From positions 56,104 through 120,103 of the forward strand of contig CAZSDK010000011.1 in assembly GCA_964605655.1 (NCBI GenBank): DNA of 64,000 nt, written 5' to 3'. Under the pieces are notes generated by a model. That model was given only the letters and a program-made list of their open reading frames with translations. It made no database searches and was not told the origin of the DNA. Made by a program: the position numbers and the translations under genes. Shown here one piece after another: positions 54,825-63,639 of this stretch (position 1 is the stretch's first letter; every line of letters starts with the position of its first letter). This stretch comes from JAKLIX01 sp964605655. GTDB taxonomy: Bacteria > Bacteroidota > Bacteroidia > Bacteroidales > CAIXZF01.

Positions 54825-55576
54825 TCGTTTGTATTGTTATTCATAAAACCCTGATTAGCAATAACATCGAGAAAGGTCCTGGAAAAATATTCATTGTCCG
54901 TCCTGGTATATCTTTTCTGGGTAAATATTTGGGCCAGGGTCTCCAGCTGGTTTTCTTCAAGAAGTGCTTCAGTGAGAGGCAAGGCTTCTTTCTCACTGTA
55001 TATCTCGTTGATAATTCCTGCCGTATAGTCTTTATAAGTATCGAGATGAACGACACCCTGAAGCGGCAGACGGTCGGTAAGAGCCGGGTCCTCTGCCGGA
55101 TAACCCATCACGAGGGTAGTGACCGGCACCACACCTTTTGGGAGTTCCAATATATCAATGATCTGAGATGCCATATAGGTGGTCGTACCCAGGTAGCATA
55201 TTCCCAGTCCATGTTCCTCAGCAGCAACCACAACATTTTGGGAGACAAGCAGCGCATCGATGGCAGCCGTGAAGAATGAGAGAAAGTTATCATATCCCGG
55301 TTCAGCCTGCCGCTGCCTGCACCAGGTGTTAAAGCGGTTGAAATCGGCGCAAAAAGTCAGGACCACCGGCGCCTGAAGAACCATATCCTGCTTGAAATGT
55401 GAAGCCCACAGCCTTTCCTTCAGGGTTTCATCTTTGGTCACCACTATACTGTACACCTGCATATTACCCGTTGTTGAGGCACGGGTTCCGGCTGTCAGAA
55501 TCTGTTGCAGGAGGGGCTCTGGAACAGGGTCCGGTTTGTATTTTCGAATCGTTCTGTGACTGAGCAGGTTATGCAT
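54821..55576 (-). CDS. NADPH-dependent nitroreductase/FMN reductase-like flavoprotein (NfsA/Frp type)
   Basis: About 251 residues from ATG 55576 (an ATG at 55585 adds three). Motifs: LSHRTIRKYKPDPVPEPLL at the start, RASTTGNMQVYSIVVT, then NVVVAAEEHGLGICYLG and LPKGVVPVTTLVMGYPAEDP, which fit the large NfsA-like group of FMN nitroreductases. It likely reduces quinones, nitro compounds or flavins with NADPH; physiological substrate unknown. First gene of a 4-base-overlap trio with the glycosyltransferase and tsaC. A -7 box sits just upstream. Confidence 0.82.
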   Translation of the reverse strand: MHNLLSHRTIRKYKPDPVPEPLLQQILTAGTRASTTGNMQVYSIVVTKDETLKERLWASHFKQDMVLQAPVVLTFCADFNRFNTWCRQRQAEPGYDNFLSFFTAAIDALLVSQNVVVAAEEHGLGICYLGTTTYMASQIIDILELPKGVVPVTTLVMGYPAEDPALTDRLPLQGVVHLDTYKDYTAGIINEIYSEKEALPLTEALLEENQLETLAQIFTQKRYTRTDNEYFSRTFLDVIANQGFMNNNTND

Positions 55577-55606
55577 GGTTTCCATAGAAATTCTTATTAA
55601 GAAGTT

Positions 55607-55614
55607 ACAAAATT
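55607..55614 (-). promoter_or_regulatory. -7 box upstream of the nitroreductase-GT9-tsaC genes
   Basis: TAATTTTG read on the minus strand (55614-55607), an exact TAnnTTTG match; transcription would start near 55600, about 25 bases before ATG 55576. No clear -33 element. Confidence 0.45.
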
Positions 55615-55712
55615 AAGGTATTGGACGGTTCTTGTCCTGCTGTATGCCCGAAAAAAATAGGGTTCTATTTCCAAAACACACGTCATGATGCATCTAAAGG
55701 AATAAAAGACGG

Positions 55713-56735
55713 ATGAAACTCATTCCTTTACTCCAGATTTCATTGATCAGCCTGATGATCCTCGATCTACCTGTTACCGGACAGGTAGATACCCTGCGCA
55801 TTGTCTTTTACAATACCGAGAATTTCTATGATCCCTTCAATGATACCCTTACCATGGACGAGGATTATCTTCCGGGGGAAGTCAGAGCCTGGAATTACCA
55901 AAGATTCAGGACAAAGACGATCCACATAGCCAGGGCTCTGATAGCAGCCGGACAGTGGCATCCTCCCGACCTCATCGGTCTGTGCGAGGTTGAAAACCGG
56001 TTTGTTCTCAAGCAATTGGTGAATACATCACCCCTGCAGTATCTACATTACCGGGTTGTGCATGAAGAATCGCCGGACCCCAGGGGTGTGGATGTTGCCC
56101 TCCTGTATCGGGTTGATCGGTTCAGAGTACTGGCTCATGGCATTTTGCGCATCCACAATCCCATTGACAGCAATTTTAGGACCAGAGATATTCTACATGT
56201 TGAGGGAACCCTTCCCAATGGGGATACCCTTCACGTTTTGGTAAACCATTGGCCATCCAAGTTTGGAGGCGTGGCTCAAAGCCTCCCGAAACGTATCTTC
56301 GTTGCCAGGCGGCTTCGCTCATTCATTGATTCGCTTCAGGAATCCGACCGTCATTCAAAAATTGTCGTTATGGGTGATTTTAACGACACCCCTGACCAGG
56401 AATCTGTTACAGAGTTCCTGAAAGCAACAGGAGACCGAGACTCACAGGATTCAGGTACCCTTTTCAACCTGACAGCCTCCATAAAAGGGAACCGGGGCAC
56501 CCATAAATTCCAGGGTGAATGGTCGGCCATCGACCAGTTCATGATTTCACGGTCGCTGCTCCAAGGGTGTGTGGAGTTAAGTCAGGAGGGGCTGAAGATC
56601 GTTGAAGAGGCATTCCTGTTAGAAGATGATGAAAGCTACAGTGGCCGCAAACCTTACCGGACCTACTCCGGTCCGAGGTATATAGGGGGTTACAGTGATC
56701 ATCTTCCCATCGTGTTCGACCTGATCTGCCAATAG
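55713..56735 (+). CDS. Endonuclease/exonuclease/phosphatase-family exported protein
   Basis: 340 residues. Signal peptide MKLIPLLQISLISLMILDLPVTG is followed by an EEP (DNase I-like) domain: FYNTENFYDPFND at the start, IGLCEVENR (the catalytic Glu region), VNHWPSKFGG, VVMGDFNDTPDQ and GGYSDHLPIVFDL (the terminal Asp-His pair). The family hydrolyses phosphodiesters in nucleic acids, lipids or sugar phosphates with Mg2+. The signal peptide puts it outside the cytoplasm, suggesting nucleic-acid or phosphate scavenging. It is divergent from the nitroreductase. Confidence 0.85.
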   Translation: MKLIPLLQISLISLMILDLPVTGQVDTLRIVFYNTENFYDPFNDTLTMDEDYLPGEVRAWNYQRFRTKTIHIARALIAAGQWHPPDLIGLCEVENRFVLKQLVNTSPLQYLHYRVVHEESPDPRGVDVALLYRVDRFRVLAHGILRIHNPIDSNFRTRDILHVEGTLPNGDTLHVLVNHWPSKFGGVAQSLPKRIFVARRLRSFIDSLQESDRHSKIVVMGDFNDTPDQESVTEFLKATGDRDSQDSGTLFNLTASIKGNRGTHKFQGEWSAIDQFMISRSLLQGCVELSQEGLKIVEEAFLLEDDESYSGRKPYRTYSGPRYIGGYSDHLPIVFDLICQ

Positions 56736-56820
56736 GTTTATATTTTAGCAGGAGTACCGTAAAAATTGACTAAAAGTGAAGATATTTGAAAAAAATAGGA
56801 CATCATAAGAATATTATTTG

Positions 56821-56828
56821 TAATTTTG
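56821..56828 (+). promoter_or_regulatory. -7 box of the rpsO promoter
   Basis: TAATTTTG followed by GCACTCC. The start region is nearly identical to the rRNA promoter at 63485. No TTTG is seen at the normal -33 distance. Confidence 0.6.
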
Positions 56829-56859
56829 CACTCCTTTTAAAGTATCAAAAAAAGCAACC

Positions 56860-57129
56860 ATGTATTTAACAAGCGAAATCAAGAAGGAATTCTTTAAAGA
56901 ACACGGAAAATCAGACATTGATACAGGTTCACCCGAAGGCCAGATTGCCCTTTTCACCTTTCGGATCAAGCACCTGACAGAACACCTGAAGAAGAACAAG
57001 AAGGACCTCTTCACCCAACGTTCCCTGGTGCGCATGGTAGGTAAGAGAAAAAGGCTCCTGGGTTATCTGAAAGAAAAAGACATCGAAAGATACAGGGAGA
57101 TCATCAAGAAATTAAATATCAGAAAATAA
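56860..57129 (+). CDS. rpsO: 30S ribosomal protein S15
   Basis: 89 residues, the universal length. Typical core: DTGSPEGQIALFTFRIKHLTEHLKKN-type helix (in parts: SPEGQIALFTFRIKHLTEHL) and SLVRMVGKRKRLLGYLKEKD. An early 16S central-domain binder. An intrinsic terminator follows before pnp, the common rpsO-pnp order. Confidence 0.96.
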   Translation: MYLTSEIKKEFFKEHGKSDIDTGSPEGQIALFTFRIKHLTEHLKKNKKDLFTQRSLVRMVGKRKRLLGYLKEKDIERYREIIKKLNIRK

Positions 57130-57155
57130 GTACAATACAAACCATCTTGAAGAAA

Positions 57156-57181
57156 AGGCAATTTTTTAATTGCCTTTTTTT
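57156..57181 (+). terminator. Intrinsic terminator of rpsO
   Basis: AGGCAATT (57156-57163), loop TTTT, AATTGCCT (57168-57175), then seven T. It lies between rpsO and the pnp start at 57212. Confidence 0.85.
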
Positions 57182-57211
57182 CATTCAGTAACAACCCTTA
57201 TACACCTAAAA

Positions 57212-59371
57212 ATGACAAACAACGCAATTCGTAAAGTATTCCAGATGCCTGACGGAACCGAGATTTCAATTGAAACAGGTCGTCTGGCAAGACAAGCAGA
57301 CGGTTCAGCCGTGGTACGCATTGGCAACACCATGTTGCTGGCCACCGTCGTCACAAAAAAAGAAGCAGCAGAAAATGTTGATTTCCTTCCACTGTCAGTT
57401 GATTATCAAGAGAAATATGCAGCATCCGGACGTTTCCCCGGAGGATTTTTCAAAAGAGAAACGCGAGCATCCGAACATGAGATCCTTATCGCCCGTCTCG
57501 TTGACCGGGCCATTCGCCCTCTTTTCCCCGAAGATTTCCATGCAGAGATCCAGGTAAACCTGATGTTGATCTCTTCCGACAGGGAGGTGGCTCCCGTAGC
57601 CCTGGCATGCCTGGCTGCTTCCTCTGCCATCTCGGTATCCGATATTCCTTTTCATGGTCCCATCTCCGAAGTGAGGGTAGGCCGCATCAACGGAGAGATG
57701 ATAATCAACCCTCCCCTTACCCGTTCGGAAGAAAGTGACCTAGACATTACCGTTGCTGCTTCAGAAGAAAGCATCGTAATGGTGGAAGGTGAAATGAAAG
57801 AGATCGGCGAAAACGACATGGTGGAAGCCCTGAAAGCTGCCCATGAGGCCATCAAGGTGCAGTGTAAAGCACAGGTCGAGCTTGCTGCCATGGTTGAAAA
57901 AGCCAGCCCAAAAAGAGTTTATCAGCATGAAGTTCACGATGAAGCACTTCGTGAAACCATGAAAACCAGCTTGTTTGATAAAGCTTACCAGGTTGCCCGG
58001 AAGAGCATTGCCAACAAACAGCAACGCAAAGAAGCCTTTGACCAGGTAAAAACCGAATTTCTGGAATCGCTGAGTGAAGAGGACAGAGCATCCAAAGCTG
58101 TGCTCGTCGACTGGTATTATCATGACATAGAAAAGGAAGCCGTAAGGGCCATGATCCTTAATGACAGGATCAGGCTTGACGGAAGACAGCTTGATGAGAT
58201 TCGTCCCATCTGGAGCGAAGTAGACTACCTTCCCGGCACCCATGGTTCTGCCATTTTTACCAGGGGGGAAACCCAATCACTCACTACCTGTACCCTGGGC
58301 ACCAAACTGGATGAACAGACCATCGACGGTGCCGTCATCGAAGGGAAGAACAGCTTCATGCTCAACTATAACTTCCCCGGATTTTCGACAGGTGAGGTAA
58401 AACCCAACAGGGGACCTGCCAGAAGAGAGATCGGTCATGGGAACCTGGCGCTGAGGGCCTTGAAACCTGTCATTCCGACAGGACAGGACAATCCATACAC
58501 CATCCGGATCGTTTCTGACATCCTCGAATCAAACGGCTCCTCTTCGATGGCTACTGTCTGTGCCGGCACCCTGGCATTGCTGGATGCAGGAGTCAAAATT
58601 AAAAAACCGGTTTCTGGGATCGCCATGGGCCTTATTACCGATGAAAAATCGGGAAAATATGCTGTATTGTCCGATATCCTTGGTGATGAAGACCATCTTG
58701 GTGACATGGACTTCAAAGTTTGCGGCACGTCGGACGGGATCACTGCCTGTCAGATGGATATCAAGGTTAAGGGACTTTCATATGAAATACTTGTCCAGGC
58801 CCTGGAACAAGCCAAGAAAGGAAGGATGCACATCCTTGGAAAGATGATGGAAACCATACAGGAACCGAGGGCTGACTACAAGCCTCATGTTCCCAGGATC
58901 ATCCAGATCATGATCGAACGCCAGTTTATCGGTGCCGTCATTGGCCCCGGTGGAAAGATCATCCAGGAAATGCAGAGAGCTACTAATTCTACCATCGTCA
59001 TTGAAGAAGTCGGAGAATATGGTGTCATCGACATCGCTTCCAGCAACCTTGAATCCCTTGAAGAAGTTAAGAAAAGAATCCAAAAGATTGTTGGAAGACC
59101 CGAAGTGGGAGAAATTTACAAAGGAATCGTCAAGGGTATCACCACCTATGGTGCCTTTGTCGAGATCTTACCTGACCGTGATGGCCTGCTTCATATCTCT
59201 GAGATCGACTGGAAACATATTAAGGATGTGTCTTCCGTATTTAAGGTAGGAGATGAAGTGGATGTCAAACTGATCGACATCGATCAGAACGGGAAGATGA
59301 AGCTCTCCAGGAAAGCATTGATGCCTAAACCTGCTGAAAACCAGGAAAACCAGGAAAAGCAGAATTCCTGA
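57212..59371 (+). CDS. pnp: Polyribonucleotide nucleotidyltransferase (PNPase)
   Basis: 719 residues. ATG 57212 is used; an in-frame ATG at 57170 lies inside the rpsO terminator. Two RNase PH domains (FPGGFFKRETRASEHEIL, then FMLNYNFPGFSTGEVKPNRG), a linker helical domain, KH (RQFIGAVIGPGGKIIQEMQR) and S1 (VGEIYKGIVKGITTYGAFVE) domains are present in order. Degrades RNA 3'-5' with phosphate and can polymerise NDPs. A short Gln/Asn-rich tail (ENQENQEKQNS) ends it. It is followed after 55 bases by rpoD. Confidence 0.97.
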   Translation: MTNNAIRKVFQMPDGTEISIETGRLARQADGSAVVRIGNTMLLATVVTKKEAAENVDFLPLSVDYQEKYAASGRFPGGFFKRETRASEHEILIARLVDRAIRPLFPEDFHAEIQVNLMLISSDREVAPVALACLAASSAISVSDIPFHGPISEVRVGRINGEMIINPPLTRSEESDLDITVAASEESIVMVEGEMKEIGENDMVEALKAAHEAIKVQCKAQVELAAMVEKASPKRVYQHEVHDEALRETMKTSLFDKAYQVARKSIANKQQRKEAFDQVKTEFLESLSEEDRASKAVLVDWYYHDIEKEAVRAMILNDRIRLDGRQLDEIRPIWSEVDYLPGTHGSAIFTRGETQSLTTCTLGTKLDEQTIDGAVIEGKNSFMLNYNFPGFSTGEVKPNRGPARREIGHGNLALRALKPVIPTGQDNPYTIRIVSDILESNGSSSMATVCAGTLALLDAGVKIKKPVSGIAMGLITDEKSGKYAVLSDILGDEDHLGDMDFKVCGTSDGITACQMDIKVKGLSYEILVQALEQAKKGRMHILGKMMETIQEPRADYKPHVPRIIQIMIERQFIGAVIGPGGKIIQEMQRATNSTIVIEEVGEYGVIDIASSNLESLEEVKKRIQKIVGRPEVGEIYKGIVKGITTYGAFVEILPDRDGLLHISEIDWKHIKDVSSVFKVGDEVDVKLIDIDQNGKMKLSRKALMPKPAENQENQEKQNS

Positions 59372-59426
59372 AACCAAGTGGTGGGCCTTACGTAGAAACC
59401 AACCAGTAAGCAACTAAAACCGCTAT

Positions 59427-60290
59427 ATGAGGCAGCTGAAAATTACGAAACAGGTTACCAACAGAGAAACTGCATCACTCGACAAGTATTTGCAGGAGAT
59501 CGGTAAAGTGGAACTGATCACCGCGGAGGAAGAAGTGATGTTGGCTCAACGTATCAAGACAGGCGACAGGGCTGCCCTGGAGAAACTGACCAAGGCAAAC
59601 CTCCGTTTTGTGGTTTCTGTTTCCAAGCAATATCAAAACCAGGGTCTCAGTTTACCCGACCTGATCAATGAAGGGAACCTGGGACTGATCAAAGCTGCCC
59701 AGCGTTTTGACGAAACCCGGGGTTTCAAGTTCATCTCCTATGCCGTTTGGTGGATCCGTCAATCGATTTTGCAGGCCCTTGCTGAACAATCCAGGATTGT
59801 CAGGCTGCCTCTGAACAAAATCGGAGCCATCAACAAGATCAACAAAGCATACGCCAAGCTGGAACAGGAGTTCGAAAGGGAACCCAACGCCGAAGAGATC
59901 GCGGGCATGCTTGAGATCAGCGAACAGGAAGTGAAGGAATCACTCAGGAACAGCGGCAGGCATGTCTCTATGGATGCCCCGCTGGTACAGGATGAGGACA
60001 ACACCATGTATGATGTGTTGCGAAACGATGAAGGCCCCACTCCCGAGAGCGACCTCCTATATGATTCCCTGAGAAAGGAAATTGACAGGGCTATCTCTAC
60101 CCTGCCACCCCGGGAGGCTGATGTCATCCGGTTTTATTTCGGACTAAACGGGAGTCACCCCATGACCCTGGAGGAGATAGGCGAAAAATTCGACCTTACC
60201 CGTGAGCGGGTACGACAGATTAAGGAAAAAGCCATCAGACGGTTAAAACATACCTCACGCAGTAAAATACTGAAGACCTATCTTGGTTAG
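59427..60290 (+). CDS. rpoD: Primary sigma factor RpoD/SigA (Bacteroidota short type)
   Basis: 287 residues, region 1.1 absent, as in Bacteroidota. Region 1.2 (SLDKYLQEIGKVELITAEEE), region 2 (NLRFVVSVSKQYQNQGLSLP; FKFISYAVWWIRQSI, -7 recognition), region 3 and region 4 (MTLEEIGEKFDLTRERVRQI, -33 helix-turn-helix) are present. It directs the TTTG/TAnnTTTG promoters described here. It is bounded downstream by an intrinsic terminator. Confidence 0.96.
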   Translation: MRQLKITKQVTNRETASLDKYLQEIGKVELITAEEEVMLAQRIKTGDRAALEKLTKANLRFVVSVSKQYQNQGLSLPDLINEGNLGLIKAAQRFDETRGFKFISYAVWWIRQSILQALAEQSRIVRLPLNKIGAINKINKAYAKLEQEFEREPNAEEIAGMLEISEQEVKESLRNSGRHVSMDAPLVQDEDNTMYDVLRNDEGPTPESDLLYDSLRKEIDRAISTLPPREADVIRFYFGLNGSHPMTLEEIGEKFDLTRERVRQIKEKAIRRLKHTSRSKILKTYLG

Positions 60291-60293
60291 ATT

Positions 60294-60319
60294 AAAGCGG
60301 GCACAGACCCGCTTTTTTT
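60294..60319 (+). terminator. Intrinsic terminator after rpoD
   Basis: AAAGCGGG (60294-60301), loop CACAGA, CCCGCTTT (60308-60315) running into a T tract (60313-60319). It begins 3 bases after the stop codon. Confidence 0.85.
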
Positions 60320-60406
60320 ATGCCCGGTCTCTATATTAATAGATTATTTCTTTTACCTTCGCAGGTAATGAAATGACCGTCATTGTTGAACACAAGCCCG
60401 AATCCC

Positions 60407-61045
60407 ATGATTGCCCCATCCCTGCTATCAGCTGATTTCTCCAACCTGCGAAAAGATATTGAGATGGTTAATATCAGCGAAGCAGCGTTGTTTCACCTGG
60501 ACGTGATGGACGGTGTCTTCGTACCGAACATTTCATTCGGCTTCCCGGTCATCGAGAAAATAGCCAAATATGCATCAAAGCCCCTGGATGTCCATCTGAT
60601 GATTGTCGATCCTGACCGTTATGTCAGCCGCTTCAGGGATGCCGGTGCCTCCTGGATTAGCGTGCACTATGAGGCATGCACCCATCTGCACCGCAGCATA
60701 CAGCTGCTGAAAACCCTGGAGGTGAAGGCTGGTGTGGCACTCAATCCTCACACCCCTGTACATCTGTTGGAAGATATTCTGAAGGACCTTGATTTTGTCC
60801 TCATTATGTCGGTAAATCCCGGTTACGGAGGACAGAAGTTTATCCACAGGTCACTCGACAAGATCCGGAAACTGAAACAGATGATTCAGGAACAGAAGGC
60901 CACTACCCTTATAGAAGTGGATGGAGGAGTAGACCTGGAAAACGCACCATTACTTAAACATGCCGGTGCCGATATCCTGGTGGCCGGGAATACTGTTTTT
61001 AAGTCGGACGATCCGATTGAAGTAATAAGGAAGCTTCACTTATAA
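60407..61045 (+). CDS. rpe: Ribulose-phosphate 3-epimerase
   Basis: About 212 residues from ATG 60407, where the family's N-terminus begins (MIAPSLLSADFSNLRKDIEM); TTG 60383 is an in-frame alternative. Metal-binding and catalytic motifs: HLDVMDGVFVPN, DVHLMIVDPD, SVNPGYGGQKFI and EVDGGVDLEN. Interconverts D-ribulose 5-phosphate and D-xylulose 5-phosphate in the pentose phosphate pathway. A TACCTTCG element at 60354-60361 is a weak -7 candidate. Confidence 0.94.
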   Translation: MIAPSLLSADFSNLRKDIEMVNISEAALFHLDVMDGVFVPNISFGFPVIEKIAKYASKPLDVHLMIVDPDRYVSRFRDAGASWISVHYEACTHLHRSIQLLKTLEVKAGVALNPHTPVHLLEDILKDLDFVLIMSVNPGYGGQKFIHRSLDKIRKLKQMIQEQKATTLIEVDGGVDLENAPLLKHAGADILVAGNTVFKSDDPIEVIRKLHL

Positions 61046-61063
61046 AACCTCATCATTTTCTTT

Positions 61064-61071
61064 TACATTTG
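61064..61071 (+). promoter_or_regulatory. -7 box of the pepD promoter
   Basis: TACATTTG, an exact TAnnTTTG match 23 bases before ATG 61095. No good -33 element is visible. Confidence 0.45.
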
Positions 61072-61094
61072 TTCCCCTTACAAAAATAAGAACC

Positions 61095-62567
61095 ATGGAA
61101 AACACCATCACCAACTTACATCCCAGGCGGATATGGTACTATTTTAGCGAGATCTGCCGGGTACCCCGTCCTTCAAAGAAAGAAGAGAAGATTATTGAAT
61201 ACCTCAGGCATTTTGGGGAAAAGCATCATCTGGAAACCATCACAGATTCCATAGGCAATGTCCTTATCAGGAAAAAAGCCACTCCGGGAAAAGAAAATAT
61301 GAAAACCGTCATTTTGCAGAACCACATGGATATGGTATGCGAAAAGAACTCGGATGTGACGTTTGATTTTGATCGTGATGCCATTATTCCCAGGATAGAA
61401 GGAGAATGGGTAAAAGCCACGGGCACCACACTGGGATCTGACAATGGTATTGGGATGGCAGCCGCACTGGCTATCCTTGAGAGCAAGGAGATCGTCCACG
61501 GCCCCCTGGAATGTCTTTTCACTGTTGATGAAGAGACAGGACTTACCGGAGCATTCGGTTTGGAGCCTGATTTCCTTCAGGGCAGGATACTGCTGAACCT
61601 GGACTCAGAGGACGAAGGAGAGATTTTTATCGGTTGTGCCGGGGGGAAAGACACTTCAATTATGCTTCCTGTGAAATGGCAGGTATGTGCAGGTGATGCG
61701 GAAGCGTACACCATTGAGGTTTCCGGCTTACAGGGCGGGCACTCAGGCGATGATATTCACAAAGGGCGTGGGAACTCCAACAAAATACTTACCCGACTTA
61801 TTTACAACCTAAGCAAGGATTATCAGATCCATATAGCTTCTTTTAACGGAGGTAACCTCAGGAATGCCATTGCCAGGGAAGCTTCTGCGTTGTGTGTGTT
61901 GCCGGTGTCCCAGGTAAGTTCATTTATAGAAAGACTTGACCTTTTGTCCAAAGAATACTGGAATGAACTCCAGTTCACTGATGCAGGACTTACTATCAAG
62001 GCTGTCAAGTCTGCCATGCCCGACAAAGTATTGGATGCTGATTCACAAAACCGGCTGATATGGTCGTTGTACGCATGTCCTCATGGAGTAATAGCCATGT
62101 CACCCGTGATTCCAGGACTTGTAGAGACCTCTACCAATCTGGCTGCTGTAAGGACCAGGGAAAAAGATATTTTGATCACCACCAGCCAAAGGAGCAGCAT
62201 AGAATCTGCCAAACATGATATTGCCGATATGGTTGCCAACACCTTCAGGATGGCAGGGGCTGCTGTGGAGCATGGGGATGGATATCCGGGATGGACGCCC
62301 AATCCCACATCCAATATTCTTGATCTTAGCAGGAAAGCCTACGTTAAGCTGTTCCAGACAGAGCCACAGGTGAAGGCGATCCATGCCGGCCTTGAATGCG
62401 GTTTGATAGGAGAAAAGTACCCTGGTATAGATATGGTATCCTTTGGGCCCACCATCAAAGGAGCCCACTCTCCTGATGAGCGGATTGATATCAAGACCGT
62501 GCAAAAGTTCTGGGACCTGATGCTGGAGGTATTGAGGCATATTCCCTGTGACAAGCCTTGTTTGTAA
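61095..62567 (+). CDS. pepD: Cytosol non-specific dipeptidase / aminoacyl-histidine dipeptidase (M20)
   Basis: 490 residues, normal for PepD. Metal ligands and active-site motifs of peptidase family M20: LQNHMDMVCEKN (HxD), GSDNGIGMAAA (bridging Asp), VDEETGLTGAFGL (catalytic Glu and metal Glu), GGHSGDDIHKGRGNSN and an HAGLECGL motif near the C-terminus. It hydrolyses dipeptides including Xaa-His in the cytoplasm. It is convergent with the small outer-membrane-protein-like gene. Confidence 0.93.
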   Translation: MENTITNLHPRRIWYYFSEICRVPRPSKKEEKIIEYLRHFGEKHHLETITDSIGNVLIRKKATPGKENMKTVILQNHMDMVCEKNSDVTFDFDRDAIIPRIEGEWVKATGTTLGSDNGIGMAAALAILESKEIVHGPLECLFTVDEETGLTGAFGLEPDFLQGRILLNLDSEDEGEIFIGCAGGKDTSIMLPVKWQVCAGDAEAYTIEVSGLQGGHSGDDIHKGRGNSNKILTRLIYNLSKDYQIHIASFNGGNLRNAIAREASALCVLPVSQVSSFIERLDLLSKEYWNELQFTDAGLTIKAVKSAMPDKVLDADSQNRLIWSLYACPHGVIAMSPVIPGLVETSTNLAAVRTREKDILITTSQRSSIESAKHDIADMVANTFRMAGAAVEHGDGYPGWTPNPTSNILDLSRKAYVKLFQTEPQVKAIHAGLECGLIGEKYPGIDMVSFGPTIKGAHSPDERIDIKTVQKFWDLMLEVLRHIPCDKPCL

Positions 62568-62586
62568 GACAGGGCCCATCTTTTTT
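62556..62586 (+). terminator. Possible terminator between pepD and the convergent gene
   Basis: CCTTGT (62556-62561) can pair with ACAGGG (62569-62574); an alternative arm CCCTGT (62544-62549) pairs perfectly with the same ACAGGG. A T tract follows (62581-62586). The hairpin overlaps the pepD stop codon. Confidence 0.45.
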
Positions 62587-62593
62587 GTCTATA

Positions 62594-63184
62594 TCAGATA
62601 CCGACAGTGATCCCCATCCTGATGATGGGATTTTCGTAAAGTGACTGTGCCGATTCGTTAATGTTATAGAGGATCATCAGTTCCAGGTTTGCTTTGCCAC
62701 CCAGGGGTTGGCGATAGCCGCCACCTACATATATATTATTGGCTGTGATCCTGTCCTGGAACAAGGACCCCGTTCCATCAACAAAGACTGCATCATAGTT
62801 CAGCACCTCGTATTCAGTGTGGGCAAAGAGATTATCAAGGATATAATACCTACCGAATATTCTTCCACCATAAATGCTGGTAGAAAAGTCAGGGTCAAAC
62901 CTTTTATCGTTATAATATTGGTATGTGATACCGATTCCGGCGGCCAGGTCGGGAGTGATCCTGTATCCTACAAGAGGAGAAACGTTAATGATAGTTACTG
63001 TTCCGAATTGAATTCCCAGGTCACCGCCGAAGAAGATTCTATCAGAAGGAGAGAGCGTCGGCTGGTTTTTGTGTTTGACCTCTGGGTTTATTTGGGAGAA
63101 AAGAGTCTTTGGCTGGTAAAGAGAGGCGATAAAAACTGTTAATATCAGTAACCGGATCAGGCGAAAATCAGTAGAAAGGATCAT
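62594..63184 (-). CDS. Small outer-membrane beta-barrel-like protein
   Basis: 196 residues with a signal peptide ending at about residue 30 (LILTVFIASLYQPKTLFSQ). The rest has alternating hydrophobic/aromatic strands (FGGDLGIQFGTVTIINVSPL, AAGIGITYQYYNDKRF, YGGRIFGRYYILDNLF, GGGYRQPLGGKANLELMI) and ends in an amphipathic strand (RMGITVGI), the pattern of an 8-stranded outer-membrane barrel of the OmpA/PorT-like kind. The function is unknown. A TATTTTTG element (63214-63207, minus strand) precedes it by about 23 bases. Confidence 0.65.
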   Translation of the reverse strand: MILSTDFRLIRLLILTVFIASLYQPKTLFSQINPEVKHKNQPTLSPSDRIFFGGDLGIQFGTVTIINVSPLVGYRITPDLAAGIGITYQYYNDKRFDPDFSTSIYGGRIFGRYYILDNLFAHTEYEVLNYDAVFVDGTGSLFQDRITANNIYVGGGYRQPLGGKANLELMILYNINESAQSLYENPIIRMGITVGI

Positions 63185-63354
63185 AATAAATAGTGGTTAG
63201 GAGGTTCAAAAATACAAAATATTCAGGAGGGGCCATGAATTTTTGGCAGCATAGAGAAGAGATGAAAGAGGTGGTTATCAACCATTTTACAGAGAGGCAT
63301 ACGGACATATTGACAACAGAGCACGAATATTGTTAATATTTTTGATCTTACACC

Positions 63355-63386
63355 TTGCATTGGATATAATAATAGTATTACATTTG
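63355..63386 (+). promoter_or_regulatory. Upstream rRNA promoter
   Basis: TTG (63355-63357), 21 bp, TACATTTG (63379-63386), followed by CAGTCCC. The start sequence is close to that of the downstream promoter. Confidence 0.5.
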
Positions 63387-63461
63387 CAGTCCCTTAATTG
63401 AGAGCGTTCATTGACAAAAAGAGGGAGAAAAAGTGGTGGTGAAAAAAATTTTTCAAAAAAG

Positions 63462-63492
63462 TTTGGAGATTAAAAAAACATTACTAATTTTG
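63462..63492 (+). promoter_or_regulatory. Main rRNA operon promoter
   Basis: TTTG (63462-63465), exactly 19 bp, TAATTTTG (63485-63492), then CACTCCC. Predicted transcription start near 63500, about 140 bases before mature 16S. Confidence 0.75.
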
Positions 63493-63639
63493 CACTCCCT
63501 TTTCGAGAGAATGACATGAGAAGACGGAAAAAGGGTGGAACACAAAGTTCTTTGAAAGAATTGAAGCAAATATAGCAGCAGCAAATATCCCTGGTATATC
63601 CAGAGAGTAATTAAACCTTGAGACATTCAAACTTTTTTA

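Larger units (their letters stand above)
63185..63635 (+). other. rRNA operon promoter and leader region
   Basis: About 450 bases between a small membrane protein gene and 16S. It holds the -7 box of that gene (63207-63214, minus), tandem rRNA promoters (63355-63386 and 63462-63492) and the 5' leader; no coding frame with support was seen. A further TATTTTTG at 63337-63344 lacks a good -33 partner. Confidence 0.6.

Noticed and set aside
57170..57211. Upstream ATG for pnp
   Set aside because: It lies in the terminator hairpin of rpsO; PNPase homologues begin near MTNNAIRKVF.
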